Below, piece by piece: positions 46,051 to 53,455 of a stretch of 64,000 bases of DNA. The notes below the pieces were generated by a model. That model made no database searches. It saw nothing but the letters and a program-made list of their open reading frames with translations, and was not told where the DNA came from. The translations under genes were made by a program, and so were the position numbers. The stretch lies in contig JAXMAB010000005.1 in NCBI GenBank assembly GCA_046350655.1, forward strand, positions 248,001-312,000, given 5' to 3'. This stretch comes from JAEUHO01 sp046350655. Lineage in GTDB: Bacteria; Planctomycetota; PLA2; JAEUHO01. Within the stretch, counting starts at the first letter, position 1, and the number at the start of each line of letters is the position of its first letter.

Positions 46051-46078
46051 ATGCTACGGAACCGCTACGACAAGACAA
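46051..46078 (-). promoter_or_regulatory. Putative promoter of porin 2 (TTGTCT-N16-TAGCAT)
   Basis: TTGTCT (46073-46078) and TAGCAT (46051-46056) are spaced by 16 nt, 25 nt before the ATG. Porin 3 has the same arrangement (TTGTGT-N16-TAGCAT). The TAGCATCCCCGC run also precedes rph. Confidence 0.6.
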
Positions 46079-46085
46079 CCCGGTA

Positions 46086-46107
46086 CGCCCCACCTGCCCG
46101 TGGGGCG
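46086..46107 (-). promoter_or_regulatory. Hairpin upstream of the porin 2 promoter
   Basis: Perfect 8-bp arms CGCCCCAC and GTGGGGCG enclose CTGCCC. The corresponding hairpin ahead of porin 3 has two compensating base-pair changes. Confidence 0.6.
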
Positions 46108-46146
46108 CGTCGGACACCGGGGGGCGCGACGCAGGCGCCCTTCGGT

Positions 46147-46187
46147 GCATCGGTCGGCTGCAGCGCCATCCGAACCCGGGGCCCCGG
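46147..46187 (-). promoter_or_regulatory. Class B upstream element with palindrome (porin 2)
   Basis: GCATCGGTCGG, a spacer and CCGAACCCGGGGCCCCGG are seen about 122 nt above the ATG. The end is a perfect 12-bp palindrome CCGGGGCCCCGG. Porins 3 and 5 have the same element at 123-124 nt. Confidence 0.55.
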
Positions 46188-46254
46188 TCATCCCCCCCGG
46201 ACGAGGCCTCGACTCCGTTCGATTCGGCGCCGACGCCGAAACGCGCACGCGAGC

Positions 46255-46830
46255 GATCGGACCGTGGCAGCGTCCAAGGGACGACGCCCGGCTGTCGAAC
46301 GGCCGGGCGTCGTCAACCGCCGCGCTGGACGCCCTCTGCCGCCCGCGTCGTTGGCACGCGAGGCCCGTTCGGCTCTAGAGGTCTGCGCCCGGCCCGGCGG
46401 CGCGCGGGCCCCGCGGGGCATCGAGCCCCTCACTTCCCCTCGAATCGCGTCGGGCCTCGGGTTGTTTCCCTCGGTAGCGAGCGCCGGAACCGCCGCGCGA
46501 GCCAACTGACAGTGGCAGCGTCAAAAGAACGACGCCCGGCCGATGAACGGCCGGGCGTCGGCCGGACTGACCACGACGGCGATCTGCCGCCCGTGTCGCT
46601 GGCACGCGAGGCCCGTTCGGCTCTAGGGGTCTGCGCGCGGCCCGGCGGCGCGCGGGCCCCGCGGGGCATCGAGCCCCTCACTTCCCCTCGAATCGCGTCG
46701 GGCCTCGGGTTGTGTCCCTGGGTAGCGAGCGCCGGAACCGCCGCGCGAGCCAACTACAGTGGCAGCGTGTAAAGAACGACGCCCGGCCGATGAACGGCCG
46801 GGCGTCGCGAACCGCAGTTCGTCTACGATC
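46255..46830 (-). repeat. Inter-porin repeat array 2
   Basis: A partial unit at 46262-46378 and units at about 46379-46624 and 46625-46830 share the elements described for array 1. Here the ribosome-like GGAGATGACA is replaced by GCCAACTGACA or GCCAACTACA, and the hairpin loops are TGAA or GAAC. The first hairpin is imperfect (GACGCCCGGCTG). No gene is seen. Confidence 0.85.
46778..46806 (-). terminator. Terminator of porin gene 3
   Basis: Perfect 12-bp stem GACGCCCGGCCG, loop ATGAA, followed on the minus strand by GTTCTTTACACG, 24 nt after the porin 3 stop. Confidence 0.8.
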
Positions 46831-48195
46831 CTAGAGCGCGAGCTGCCACTGCAGCCGGACCAGCACCGCGTCGCTGTCGAACGACGGCGAGTAGCCGGCG
46901 TACGTGTCCGCGAGCGTGTTCTGGTCGTCGCCGGTGATCATGGCCACGTCGAGGGTCACCTTGTCGGCGTGCCCGTCGATGTAGTAGTTCACGGCCACGC
47001 CGATCTCGTTCGCACCCTCGACCGAGTCGCCGAGCTCCCAGTGGTCGTAGCGGACCGCGATCTCCCAGGCCGTGCCCGGGAAGAGGTAGCCGGCCTGCAC
47101 GAGGTACGAGAAGCCGTCGATGTCGCCGTTCAGGTCGCTGGACCAGTCGAACGCGCTGTAGGCCGCCGTGAACGAGAAGCCGCCCCAGGCGAAGGCCGCG
47201 TCGACGCCCCAGGCGAGGCGGTCGGCGAACTTGCGGAAGGGGTTCTCGGTCGTGTGGTCGGTGTAGTAGTGCGCCCAGGCGCCGATCGAGGCCGCCCACT
47301 CGCACTCGTGCGAGCGCAGCGCGCCCTCCTCGTAGCCGAGGTGACCCTTGATGTCCCAGTTCACGCGCGCCGAGTAGGCGAAGCAGTCGTCCGTCGTCCC
47401 GTCGAGCACGTTGCGGTGCACCGGGCCGTCGCCGTTCGTGACGCCGAGCATGTACTGCCACTCGCCGTCGCAGCCGAAGGCGCCGTGGAGCAGGAAGCCG
47501 TAGTCACGGTTGCGGTCGCTGTAGCCCGGCATCGTCTGGCCGATGAACGCCGACGCGAGCGAGATGTCGACGAACTGCTGCATCTCGGGGGGCGTCATGA
47601 GCTGACGCGTGGTCGGCGTCTTCACGAGACCCATGCGGAAGATGGCGTACGGGCTCGTCTCGTACTCGATCCAGCCCTCGCGGAGCAGGCCGTAGTAGTC
47701 GGACGCGCTCTGCCCCGAGTTCAGGGCGACGGCGCCGAACGGAGAGCCGATACCGGCGACCGAGAACCGGGTCGTCAGCGACGGGACGCCGTCGACGTTG
47801 TCGGTCCACAGGCCGCTGTGGCCGAACTCGAGCTCGGCGTAGTAGTGGACGTCGCAGGTCGCGTCGCCCGAGAACTTCAGCGTGGCGCGCGGCAGGGAGA
47901 AGCCCGACAGGTCGCCGCCCGGGCTGGGCTCGCGAGCGGTGTCGTCCCAGTCGAAGCCCTCCCAACGCGTCTGCAGCGTCAGGTTGATCTTCATGAGGAA
48001 CGAGCCGCCGCGGATCCAGAAGCCGCCGTCGTAGCCGGCCTGGCCCGCGCCGCCGACGAGCGAGGCGTCGGCCTTCGACGAGGCGAGGTAGGCGTCCACG
48101 GCCGACTGGACCTCGCGCGACGACGTGTCGGCGAGCGCGGGGGCGGCGAACGAAGCCAGGGCGAGAGCGCCGCCGGCGAGGAACAGACTGCGCAT
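46831..48195 (-). CDS. OprP/OprO-like porin 3 (tandem paralogue, leader class B)
   Basis: The 454-residue product has the class B signal (MRSLFLAGGALALASFAAPALA) and the shared mature start. It carries its own variable segments (LWTDNVDGVPS and the following FSVAGIGSPFGAV, and TTENPFRKFADRLAW), while the central stretch is near-identical to the other copies. It ends VLVRLQWQLAL. The gene, promoter and about 190 bp upstream parallel porin 2 closely, which points to a recent cassette duplication. The ATG at 48195 is preceded by GGGAGGG. Barrel function as a channel is inferred from the family. Confidence 0.88.
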   Translation of the reverse strand: MRSLFLAGGALALASFAAPALADTSSREVQSAVDAYLASSKADASLVGGAGQAGYDGGFWIRGGSFLMKINLTLQTRWEGFDWDDTAREPSPGGDLSGFSLPRATLKFSGDATCDVHYYAELEFGHSGLWTDNVDGVPSLTTRFSVAGIGSPFGAVALNSGQSASDYYGLLREGWIEYETSPYAIFRMGLVKTPTTRQLMTPPEMQQFVDISLASAFIGQTMPGYSDRNRDYGFLLHGAFGCDGEWQYMLGVTNGDGPVHRNVLDGTTDDCFAYSARVNWDIKGHLGYEEGALRSHECEWAASIGAWAHYYTDHTTENPFRKFADRLAWGVDAAFAWGGFSFTAAYSAFDWSSDLNGDIDGFSYLVQAGYLFPGTAWEIAVRYDHWELGDSVEGANEIGVAVNYYIDGHADKVTLDVAMITGDDQNTLADTYAGYSPSFDSDAVLVRLQWQLAL

Positions 48196-48220
48196 GAGGG
48201 ACCCTCCCAGGTCTGCGGGG

Positions 48221-48248
48221 ATGCTACGGATCTGGCGGGACAACACAA
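48221..48248 (-). promoter_or_regulatory. Putative promoter of porin 3 (TTGTGT-N16-TAGCAT)
   Basis: TTGTGT (48243-48248) and TAGCAT (48221-48226), spaced 16 nt, in the same position relative to the ATG as for porin 2. Confidence 0.6.
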
Positions 48249-48255
48249 CCCGGTA

Positions 48256-48278
48256 CGCTCCCCCTGCCCAGGGGAGCG
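48256..48278 (-). promoter_or_regulatory. Hairpin upstream of the porin 3 promoter
   Basis: Perfect arms CGCTCCCC and GGGGAGCG enclose CTGCCCA. Compared with the porin 2 hairpin, two pairs changed on both sides (C-G to T-A, A-T to C-G). Confidence 0.6.
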
Positions 48279-48317
48279 TCCAAGACACCGGGGGGCCCAA
48301 CGTTGGCACCCTTCGGT

Positions 48318-48358
48318 GCATCGGTCGGACTCGGCGCCGTCCGAACCCGGGGCCCCGG
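48318..48358 (-). promoter_or_regulatory. Class B upstream element with palindrome (porin 3)
   Basis: GCATCGGTCGG, a spacer and CCGAACCCGGGGCCCCGG, the same order and distance as in porin 2; the perfect palindrome CCGGGGCCCCGG is conserved. Confidence 0.55.
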
Positions 48359-48379
48359 TCGCCCCCGCGGGAGAGAACC

Positions 48380-48905
48380 ACAGCGCGTCCTCCAGCGCCG
48401 CCCGGGACGCCCTCTGCCGCCCCCGTCGCCGGCACGCGAGGCCCGTTCGGCTCGAGGGGTCTGCGCGCGGCCCGGCGGCGCGCGGGCCCCGCAGGGCGTC
48501 GAGCCCCTTCCTCGCCCTCGAATCGCGTCGGGCCTCGCGTTGTCTTCCTTGGTAGCGAGTGCCGGAACCGCCGCGCGAGGAGATGACCGTGGCAGCGTCA
48601 AAAGAACGACGCCCGGGCGATTTCTCGGCCGGGCGTCGTCAATCGCTGCCCTGGAGGCCCTCTGCCGCCCGCATCGCTGGCACGCGAGGCCCGTTCGGCT
48701 CTAGGGGTCTGCGCGCGGCCCGGCGGCGCGCGGGCCCCGCAGGGCGTCGAGCCCCTTGCTCCCCCTCAACTCGCGCCGGGCCTGGGGTTGCTCCCCTCGG
48801 TAGCGAGCGCCGGAACCGCCGCGCGAGGAGATGACAGTGGCAGCGTGAAAAGAACGACGCCCGGCCGAAGATCGGCCGGGCGTCGTCAACCTCAGTTCGT
48901 GTACG
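48380..48905 (-). repeat. Inter-porin repeat array 3
   Basis: A partial unit (about 48380-48457) and units at about 48458-48704 and 48705-48905. In the first full unit the stem has one mismatch (GACGCCCGGGCGA). The shared elements and the dispersed motif GGCACGCGAGGCCCG occur in each. No gene is seen. Confidence 0.85.
48856..48884 (-). terminator. Terminator of porin gene 4
   Basis: Perfect 13-bp stem GACGCCCGGCCGA with a 3-nt loop, followed on the minus strand by GTTCTTTTCACG. The sequence from the hairpin to the porin stop is identical to that of porins 2 and 6. Confidence 0.8.
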
Positions 48906-48908
48906 AAC

Positions 48909-50276
48909 TTAGAGTGCGAGCTGCCACTGCAGGCGGATCAGCACCGCGTCGCTGTCGAACGACGGCGAGTAGCCGGCGTACGTGTCCGCGAGCGCGTTGA
49001 CGTCGTCGCTCGTGATGAACGCCACGTCGAGGGTCACCTTGTCGGCGTGCCCGTCGATGTAGTAGTTCACCGCAACGCCGATCTCGTCGGCCGAGGCGTT
49101 CGCGTCGTCGACCTCGTAGTGGTCGTAGCGGGCCGCGAGCTCCCAGGCCGTGCCCGGGAAGAGGTAGCCGGCCTGGACGAGGTAGGACATGCCGTCCGCC
49201 TCGCCGTTCGGGCCGTCCCAGTTGAACGCGTTGTACGCCGCGGTGAACGAGAAGCCGCCCCAGGCGAAGGCCGCGTCCACGCCCCACGTGAGGCGATCCG
49301 CGAACTTGCGGAAGGGGTTCTCGAAGTCGTGGTCGGTGTAGTAGTGCGCCCAGGCGCCGAGCGAAGCGGCCCACTCGCACTCGTGCGAGCGCAGCGCGCC
49401 CTCCTCGTAGCCGAGGTGACCCTTGATGTCCCAGTTCACGCGGGCCGAGTAGGCGAAGCAGTCGTCCGTCGTCCCGTCGAGCACGTTGCGGTGCACCGGG
49501 CCGTCGCCGTTCGTGACGCCGAGCATGTACTGCCACTCGCCGTCGCAGCCGAAGGCGCCGTGGAGCAGGAAGCCGTAGTCACGGTTGCGGTCGCTGTACC
49601 CCGGCATCGACTGGCCGATGAAGGCCGAGGCGAGCGAGATGTCGACGAACTGCTGCATCTCGGGGGGCGTCATGAGCTGACGCGTCGTCGGCGTCTTGAC
49701 GAGACCCATGCGGAAGATGGCGTACGGGCTCGTCTCGTACTCGATCCAGCCCTCGCGCAGCGTGCCGTAGTAGTCGGACGCCGAGTTGCTCCCGTTCGGG
49801 AGGCGACCGGTGAACTGGCCGGTCCCGGCGAACGCGAACTCGGTCGTCAGGGACTCGATCCCGTTCCGGTTGTCGACCCACAGGCCGCTGTGGCCGAACT
49901 CGAGCTCGGCGTAGTAGTGGACGTCGCAGGTCGCGTCGCCCGAGAACTTCAGCGTCGCGCGGGGAAGCGAGAAGCCGGACAGGTCGCCGCCCGGGCTCGG
50001 CTCGACGGCCGAGTCGTCCCAGTCGAAGCCCTCCCAACGCGTCTGCAGCGTCAGGTTGATCTTCATGAGGAACGAGCCGCCGCGGATCCAGAAGCCGCCG
50101 TCGTAGCCGGCCTGGCCCGCACCGCCCACGAGGGAGGCGTCGGCCTTGGACGTCGCGAGGTAGGCGTCGACCGCCGACTGGACCTCACGGGACGACGTAT
50201 CGGCGAGCGCCGGCGTGGCGAACGCGGCCAGGGCGAGCACGCCGCCGGCGAGGGACATCGAGACCATCGATCGCAT
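48909..50276 (-). CDS. OprP/OprO-like porin 4 (tandem paralogue, leader class A)
   Basis: The 455-residue product has the class A signal (MRSMVSMSLAGGVLALAAFATPALA), the shared mature start and scaffold, and variable segments near WVDNRNGIES and NAFNWDGPNGEADG. It shares the segment ASLGAWAHYYTDHDFENPFRK with porin 2 but its leader with porins 1 and 6, so its parts have different histories. The AGGAGGTCTGC ribosome site is close before the ATG and a TACAAA box lies 44 nt upstream. A terminator with an identical stem follows the stop. Confidence 0.88.
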   Translation of the reverse strand: MRSMVSMSLAGGVLALAAFATPALADTSSREVQSAVDAYLATSKADASLVGGAGQAGYDGGFWIRGGSFLMKINLTLQTRWEGFDWDDSAVEPSPGGDLSGFSLPRATLKFSGDATCDVHYYAELEFGHSGLWVDNRNGIESLTTEFAFAGTGQFTGRLPNGSNSASDYYGTLREGWIEYETSPYAIFRMGLVKTPTTRQLMTPPEMQQFVDISLASAFIGQSMPGYSDRNRDYGFLLHGAFGCDGEWQYMLGVTNGDGPVHRNVLDGTTDDCFAYSARVNWDIKGHLGYEEGALRSHECEWAASLGAWAHYYTDHDFENPFRKFADRLTWGVDAAFAWGGFSFTAAYNAFNWDGPNGEADGMSYLVQAGYLFPGTAWELAARYDHYEVDDANASADEIGVAVNYYIDGHADKVTLDVAFITSDDVNALADTYAGYSPSFDSDAVLIRLQWQLAL

Positions 50277-50314
50277 GCAGACCTCCTGTCGGCCCAGAGA
50301 GGGCGAACCTCGGA

Positions 50315-50320
50315 TTTGTA
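50315..50320 (-). promoter_or_regulatory. Putative -10 box TACAAA of porin 4
   Basis: TACAAA, with TACAA starting exactly 44 nt upstream of the ATG, matches porins 1 and 6. Confidence 0.5.
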
Positions 50321-50447
50321 GCGTCCCGCGCTCCCGCGCGGAAGAAGTAGCCTCTCCCCCCCCGGCCCCCGGGTCCGCTCGAGTCCACGCCGGCGCCCCC
50401 GCCCCGGTGGGATCGGCGGCGGTGGCCCCCCCTTCGCGCGGCGCGCC

Positions 50448-51268
50448 AGAGCGCCGGAACCGCCGCGCGAGGAGATGACAGGGGCAGCGTCCAAATGGAG
50501 ACGCCCGGCCGATTTCTCGGCCGGGCGTCGTCGATCGCTGCCCTGGAGGCCCTCTGCCGCCCGCATCGCTGGCACGCGAGGCCCGTTCGGCTCTAGGGGT
50601 CTGCGCGCGGCCCGGCGGCGCGCGGGCCCCGCAGGGCGTCGAGCCCCTGACTTCCCCGCGAATCGCGTCGGGCCTCGCGTTGTGTCCCTTGGTAGCGAGC
50701 GCCGGAACGCCGCGCGAGGAAATGACAGGGGCAGCGTCCAAATGGAGACGCCCGGCCGACTTCTCGGCAGGGCGTCGTCGATCGCTGCCCTGGAGGCCCT
50801 CTGCCGCCCGCATCGCTGGCACGTGAGGCCCGTTCGGCTCTAGGGGTCGCGCGCGCGGCGGCGCGCGGGACTTCCCCTCGAATCGCGTCGGGCCTCGGGT
50901 CGTCTCCCTTGGTAGCGAGCGCCGGAATCGCCGCGCGAGGAGATGACAGGGGCAGCGTCAAAATGGAAACGCCCGGCCGATTTCTCGGCGGGCGTCGTCG
51001 ATCGCTGCCCTGGAGGCCCTCTGCCGCCCGCATCGCTGGCACGCGAGGCCCGTTCGGCTCTAGGGGTCTGCGCGCGGCCCGGCGGCGCGCGGGCCCCGCA
51101 GGGCCTCGAGCCCCTCGCTCCCCCTCAGATCGCGTCGGGCCTCGCGTTGTGTCCCTGGGTAGCGAGCGCCGGAATCGCCGCGCGAGGAGATGACAGTGGC
51201 AGCGTCAAAACGGAGACGCCCGGCCGATTTCTCGGCCGGGCGTCGACAACCGGAAGTCGCTTACGATC
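50448..51268 (-). repeat. Inter-porin repeat array 4 (longest)
   Basis: A partial unit (about 50448-50598) and three units at about 50599-50842, 50843-51063 and 51064-51268. The third-from-last lost part of its GC-rich block (GGGTCGCGCGCGCGGCGG, about 35 bp shorter). The middle two hairpins carry single mismatches (GGCAGGGCG; TCGGCGGGCG). The best copy is the one next to porin 5. No gene is seen. Confidence 0.85.
51215..51244 (-). terminator. Terminator of porin gene 5
   Basis: Perfect 13-bp stem GACGCCCGGCCGA with TTTC loop, followed on the minus strand by TCCGTTTTGACG, 24 nt after the porin 5 stop. Confidence 0.8.
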
Positions 51269-52627
51269 TTAGAGCGCGAGCTGCCACTGCAGGCGGATCA
51301 GCACCGCGTCGCTGTCGTACGACGGCGAGTAGCCGGCATACGTGTCGCCGATGGTGTTCGCGTCGTCGCTCGTGATGAACGCCACGTCGAGGGTCACCTT
51401 GTCGGCGTGCCCGTCGATGTAGTAGTTCACCGCCACGCCGATCTCGTCGGCGCTCGAGTTGAAGTTGTCCGTCTCGTAGTGGTCGTAGCGAGCCGCGATC
51501 TCCCAGGCGGTGCCCGGGAAGAGGTAGCCGGCCTGGATCAGGTACGAGAAGCCGTCGGCGTCACCGAAGTTGTCGCTCGTCCAGTCGAAGGCGCTGTAGG
51601 CCGCCGTGAAGGAGAAGCCACCCCAGGCGAAGGCCGCGTCGACGCCCCACGCGAGGCGGTCGGCGAACTTCACGAACGGGTTCTCGTTCGCGTGGTCGGT
51701 GTAGTAGTGCGCCCAGGCGCCGATCGAGGCCGCCCAATCGCACTCGTGCGAGCGGAGCGCGCCCTCCTCGTAGCCGAGGTGACCCTTGATGTCCCAGTTC
51801 ACGCGCGCCGAGTAGGCGAAGCAGTCCGACGTCGTGCCGTCGAGCACGTTGCGGTGCACGGGGCCGTCGCCGTTCGTGACGCCGAGCATGTACTGCCACT
51901 CGCCGTCGCAGCCGAAGGCGCCGTGGAGCAGGAAGCCGTAGTCACGGTTGCGGTCGCTGTAGCCCGGCATCGTCTGGCCGATGAAGGCCGACGCGAGCGA
52001 GATGTCGACGAACTGCTGCATCTCGGGGGGCGTCATGAGCTGACGCGTCGTCGGCGTCTTCACGAGGCCCATGCGGAAGATGGCGTACGGGCTCGTCTCG
52101 TACTCGATCCAGCCCTCGCGCAGCGTGCCGTAGTAGTCGGCGGACGACTGGCCGTTCGGCAGGACGCCGGCGTTGCCGAGCTTGCCGAGGAAGGCGAACT
52201 CCGTCGTCAGCGACTCTTGGCCGTTCCGGTTGTCGAACCACGCACCGGCGTGGCCGAACTCGAGCTCGGCGTAGTAGTGGACGTCGCAGGTCGCGTCGCC
52301 CGAGAACTTCAGCGTGGCGCGCGGGAGCGAGAAGCCCGACAGGTCGCCACCGGGGCTCGGCTCGCGGGTCGAGTCGTCCCAGTCGAAGCCCTCCCAACGC
52401 GTCTGCAGCGTCAGGTTGATCTTCATGAGGAACGAGCCGCCGCGGATCCAGAAGCCGCCGTCGTAGCCGGCCTGACCCGCACCGCCCACGAGGGAGGTGT
52501 CGGCCTTCGAGGAAGCGAGGTACGCGTCGACAGCCGACTGGACCTCGCGCGACGACGTGTCGGCGAGCGCCGGAGCGGCGAACGAAGCCAGGGCGAGGAC
52601 GCCACCGGCGAGGAACAGACTGCGCAT
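51269..52627 (-). CDS. OprP/OprO-like porin 5 (tandem paralogue, leader class B)
   Basis: The 452-residue product has the class B signal (MRSLFLAGGVLALASFAAPALA), the shared start and scaffold, and variable segments WFDNRNGQES, KLGNAGVLPNGQS and ANENPFVKFADRLAW. The last-mentioned segment is like porin 6 rather than the other class B copies. It ends LIRLQWQLAL. The ribosome site is GGGAGGGTCCCC. The -35/-10 pair seen in porins 2 and 3 is not recognisable, but the upstream palindromic element is kept at the same distance. Its leader has thus diverged. Confidence 0.88.
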   Translation of the reverse strand: MRSLFLAGGVLALASFAAPALADTSSREVQSAVDAYLASSKADTSLVGGAGQAGYDGGFWIRGGSFLMKINLTLQTRWEGFDWDDSTREPSPGGDLSGFSLPRATLKFSGDATCDVHYYAELEFGHAGAWFDNRNGQESLTTEFAFLGKLGNAGVLPNGQSSADYYGTLREGWIEYETSPYAIFRMGLVKTPTTRQLMTPPEMQQFVDISLASAFIGQTMPGYSDRNRDYGFLLHGAFGCDGEWQYMLGVTNGDGPVHRNVLDGTTSDCFAYSARVNWDIKGHLGYEEGALRSHECDWAASIGAWAHYYTDHANENPFVKFADRLAWGVDAAFAWGGFSFTAAYSAFDWTSDNFGDADGFSYLIQAGYLFPGTAWEIAARYDHYETDNFNSSADEIGVAVNYYIDGHADKVTLDVAFITSDDANTIGDTYAGYSPSYDSDAVLIRLQWQLAL

Positions 52628-52750
52628 AGGGGACCCTCCCAGGTCAATGCGAAGACACGAACAAAACCAAGACGCACGCCGAGGCGCGGGACAGCCCCGC
52701 ACGGCGCCGTGACGGACGTCAGCCTACGGGGACAGGGCCCCCACCTGAAA

Positions 52751-52793
52751 GCATCGGCCGAGAGTTGCCTCACCCGAACCCGGGGGCCCCCGG
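52751..52793 (-). promoter_or_regulatory. Class B upstream element with palindrome (porin 5)
   Basis: GCATCGGCCG, a spacer and CCGAACCCGGGGGCCCCCGG lie 124 nt above the ATG. The 14-bp palindrome CCGGGGGCCCCCGG is one pair longer than that of porins 2 and 3, so the symmetry was kept while the sequence changed. Confidence 0.55.
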
Positions 52794-52856
52794 ACTCCCC
52801 CGGTACCCTCACCTCACCGTTCGTCGCGCAGGCGCAATCGGCCCGACGTTCCTGTC

Positions 52857-53453
52857 GGTCGAGCGCCGGACCCGCCGCGCGAGGAGCTGACAGTGGCAGC
52901 GTCCAAAGGGAGACGCCCGGCCGATTTCTCGGCCGGGCGTCGTCAACCGCCGCCGTGAAGGCCCTCTGCCGCCGGCGTCGCTGGCACGCGAGGCCCGTTC
53001 GGCTCTAGGGGTCTGCGCGCGGCCCGGCGGCGCGCGGGTCCCGTAGGGCGTCGAGCCCCGTGCTCCCCCTCGAATCGCTCCGGGCCTTGGGTTGTTTCCC
53101 CTGGTAGCGAGCGCCGGACCCGCCGCGCGAGCAGATGAAGGTGGCAGCGTCCAAATGGAGACGCCCGCCCGATGAACGGCCGGGCGTCGTGGTCCGACGG
53201 CGCATCGGCACGTCGCATGTCGTTGGTTCGAGGCGGTCGGGCGCATCGAAGGGGTCTGCGCGCGGCCCGGTGGCGCGCGGGCCCCGTAGGGCGTCGAGCC
53301 CCTTGCTCCCCCTCGAATCGCGCCGGGCCTTGGGTTGTTTCCCTTGGTAGCGAGCGCCGGAACCGCCGCGCGAGCCAACTACAGTGGCAGCGTGCAAAGA
53401 ACGACGCCCGGCCGATGAACGGCCGGGCGTCGTCAACCTCAGTTCGTGTACGA
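52857..53453 (-). repeat. Inter-porin repeat array 5
   Basis: A partial unit (about 52857-53007) and units at about 53008-53252 and 53253-53453. The first full unit has a mismatched stem (GACGCCCGCCCGA) and carries the alternative spacer with TGGTCCGACGGCGCATCGG, also found in array 1 near 44190. This shared variant links the first and last arrays. No gene is seen. Confidence 0.85.
53403..53431 (-). terminator. Terminator of porin gene 6
   Basis: Perfect 12-bp stem GACGCCCGGCCG, loop ATGAA, followed on the minus strand by GTTCTTTGCACG, 24 nt after the porin 6 stop. Confidence 0.8.
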
Positions 53454-53455
53454 AC

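Noticed and set aside
44586..46772. Long plus-strand frames across the porin genes (also at 42473, 46759, 49047, 51407 and 53384)
   Set aside because: They are antisense shadows (Val/Arg/Glu-rich) of the highly similar porin genes; their recurrence only mirrors the paralogy.
43990..53453. Inter-porin repeats as a CRISPR array
   Set aside because: Units are about 240 bp and nearly identical throughout, without unique spacers of 30-40 bp; no cas gene is present.
43990..53453. Inter-porin repeats as integron attC sites
   Set aside because: No core GTTRRRY boxes, no integrase gene, and the genes are paralogues rather than unrelated cassettes.
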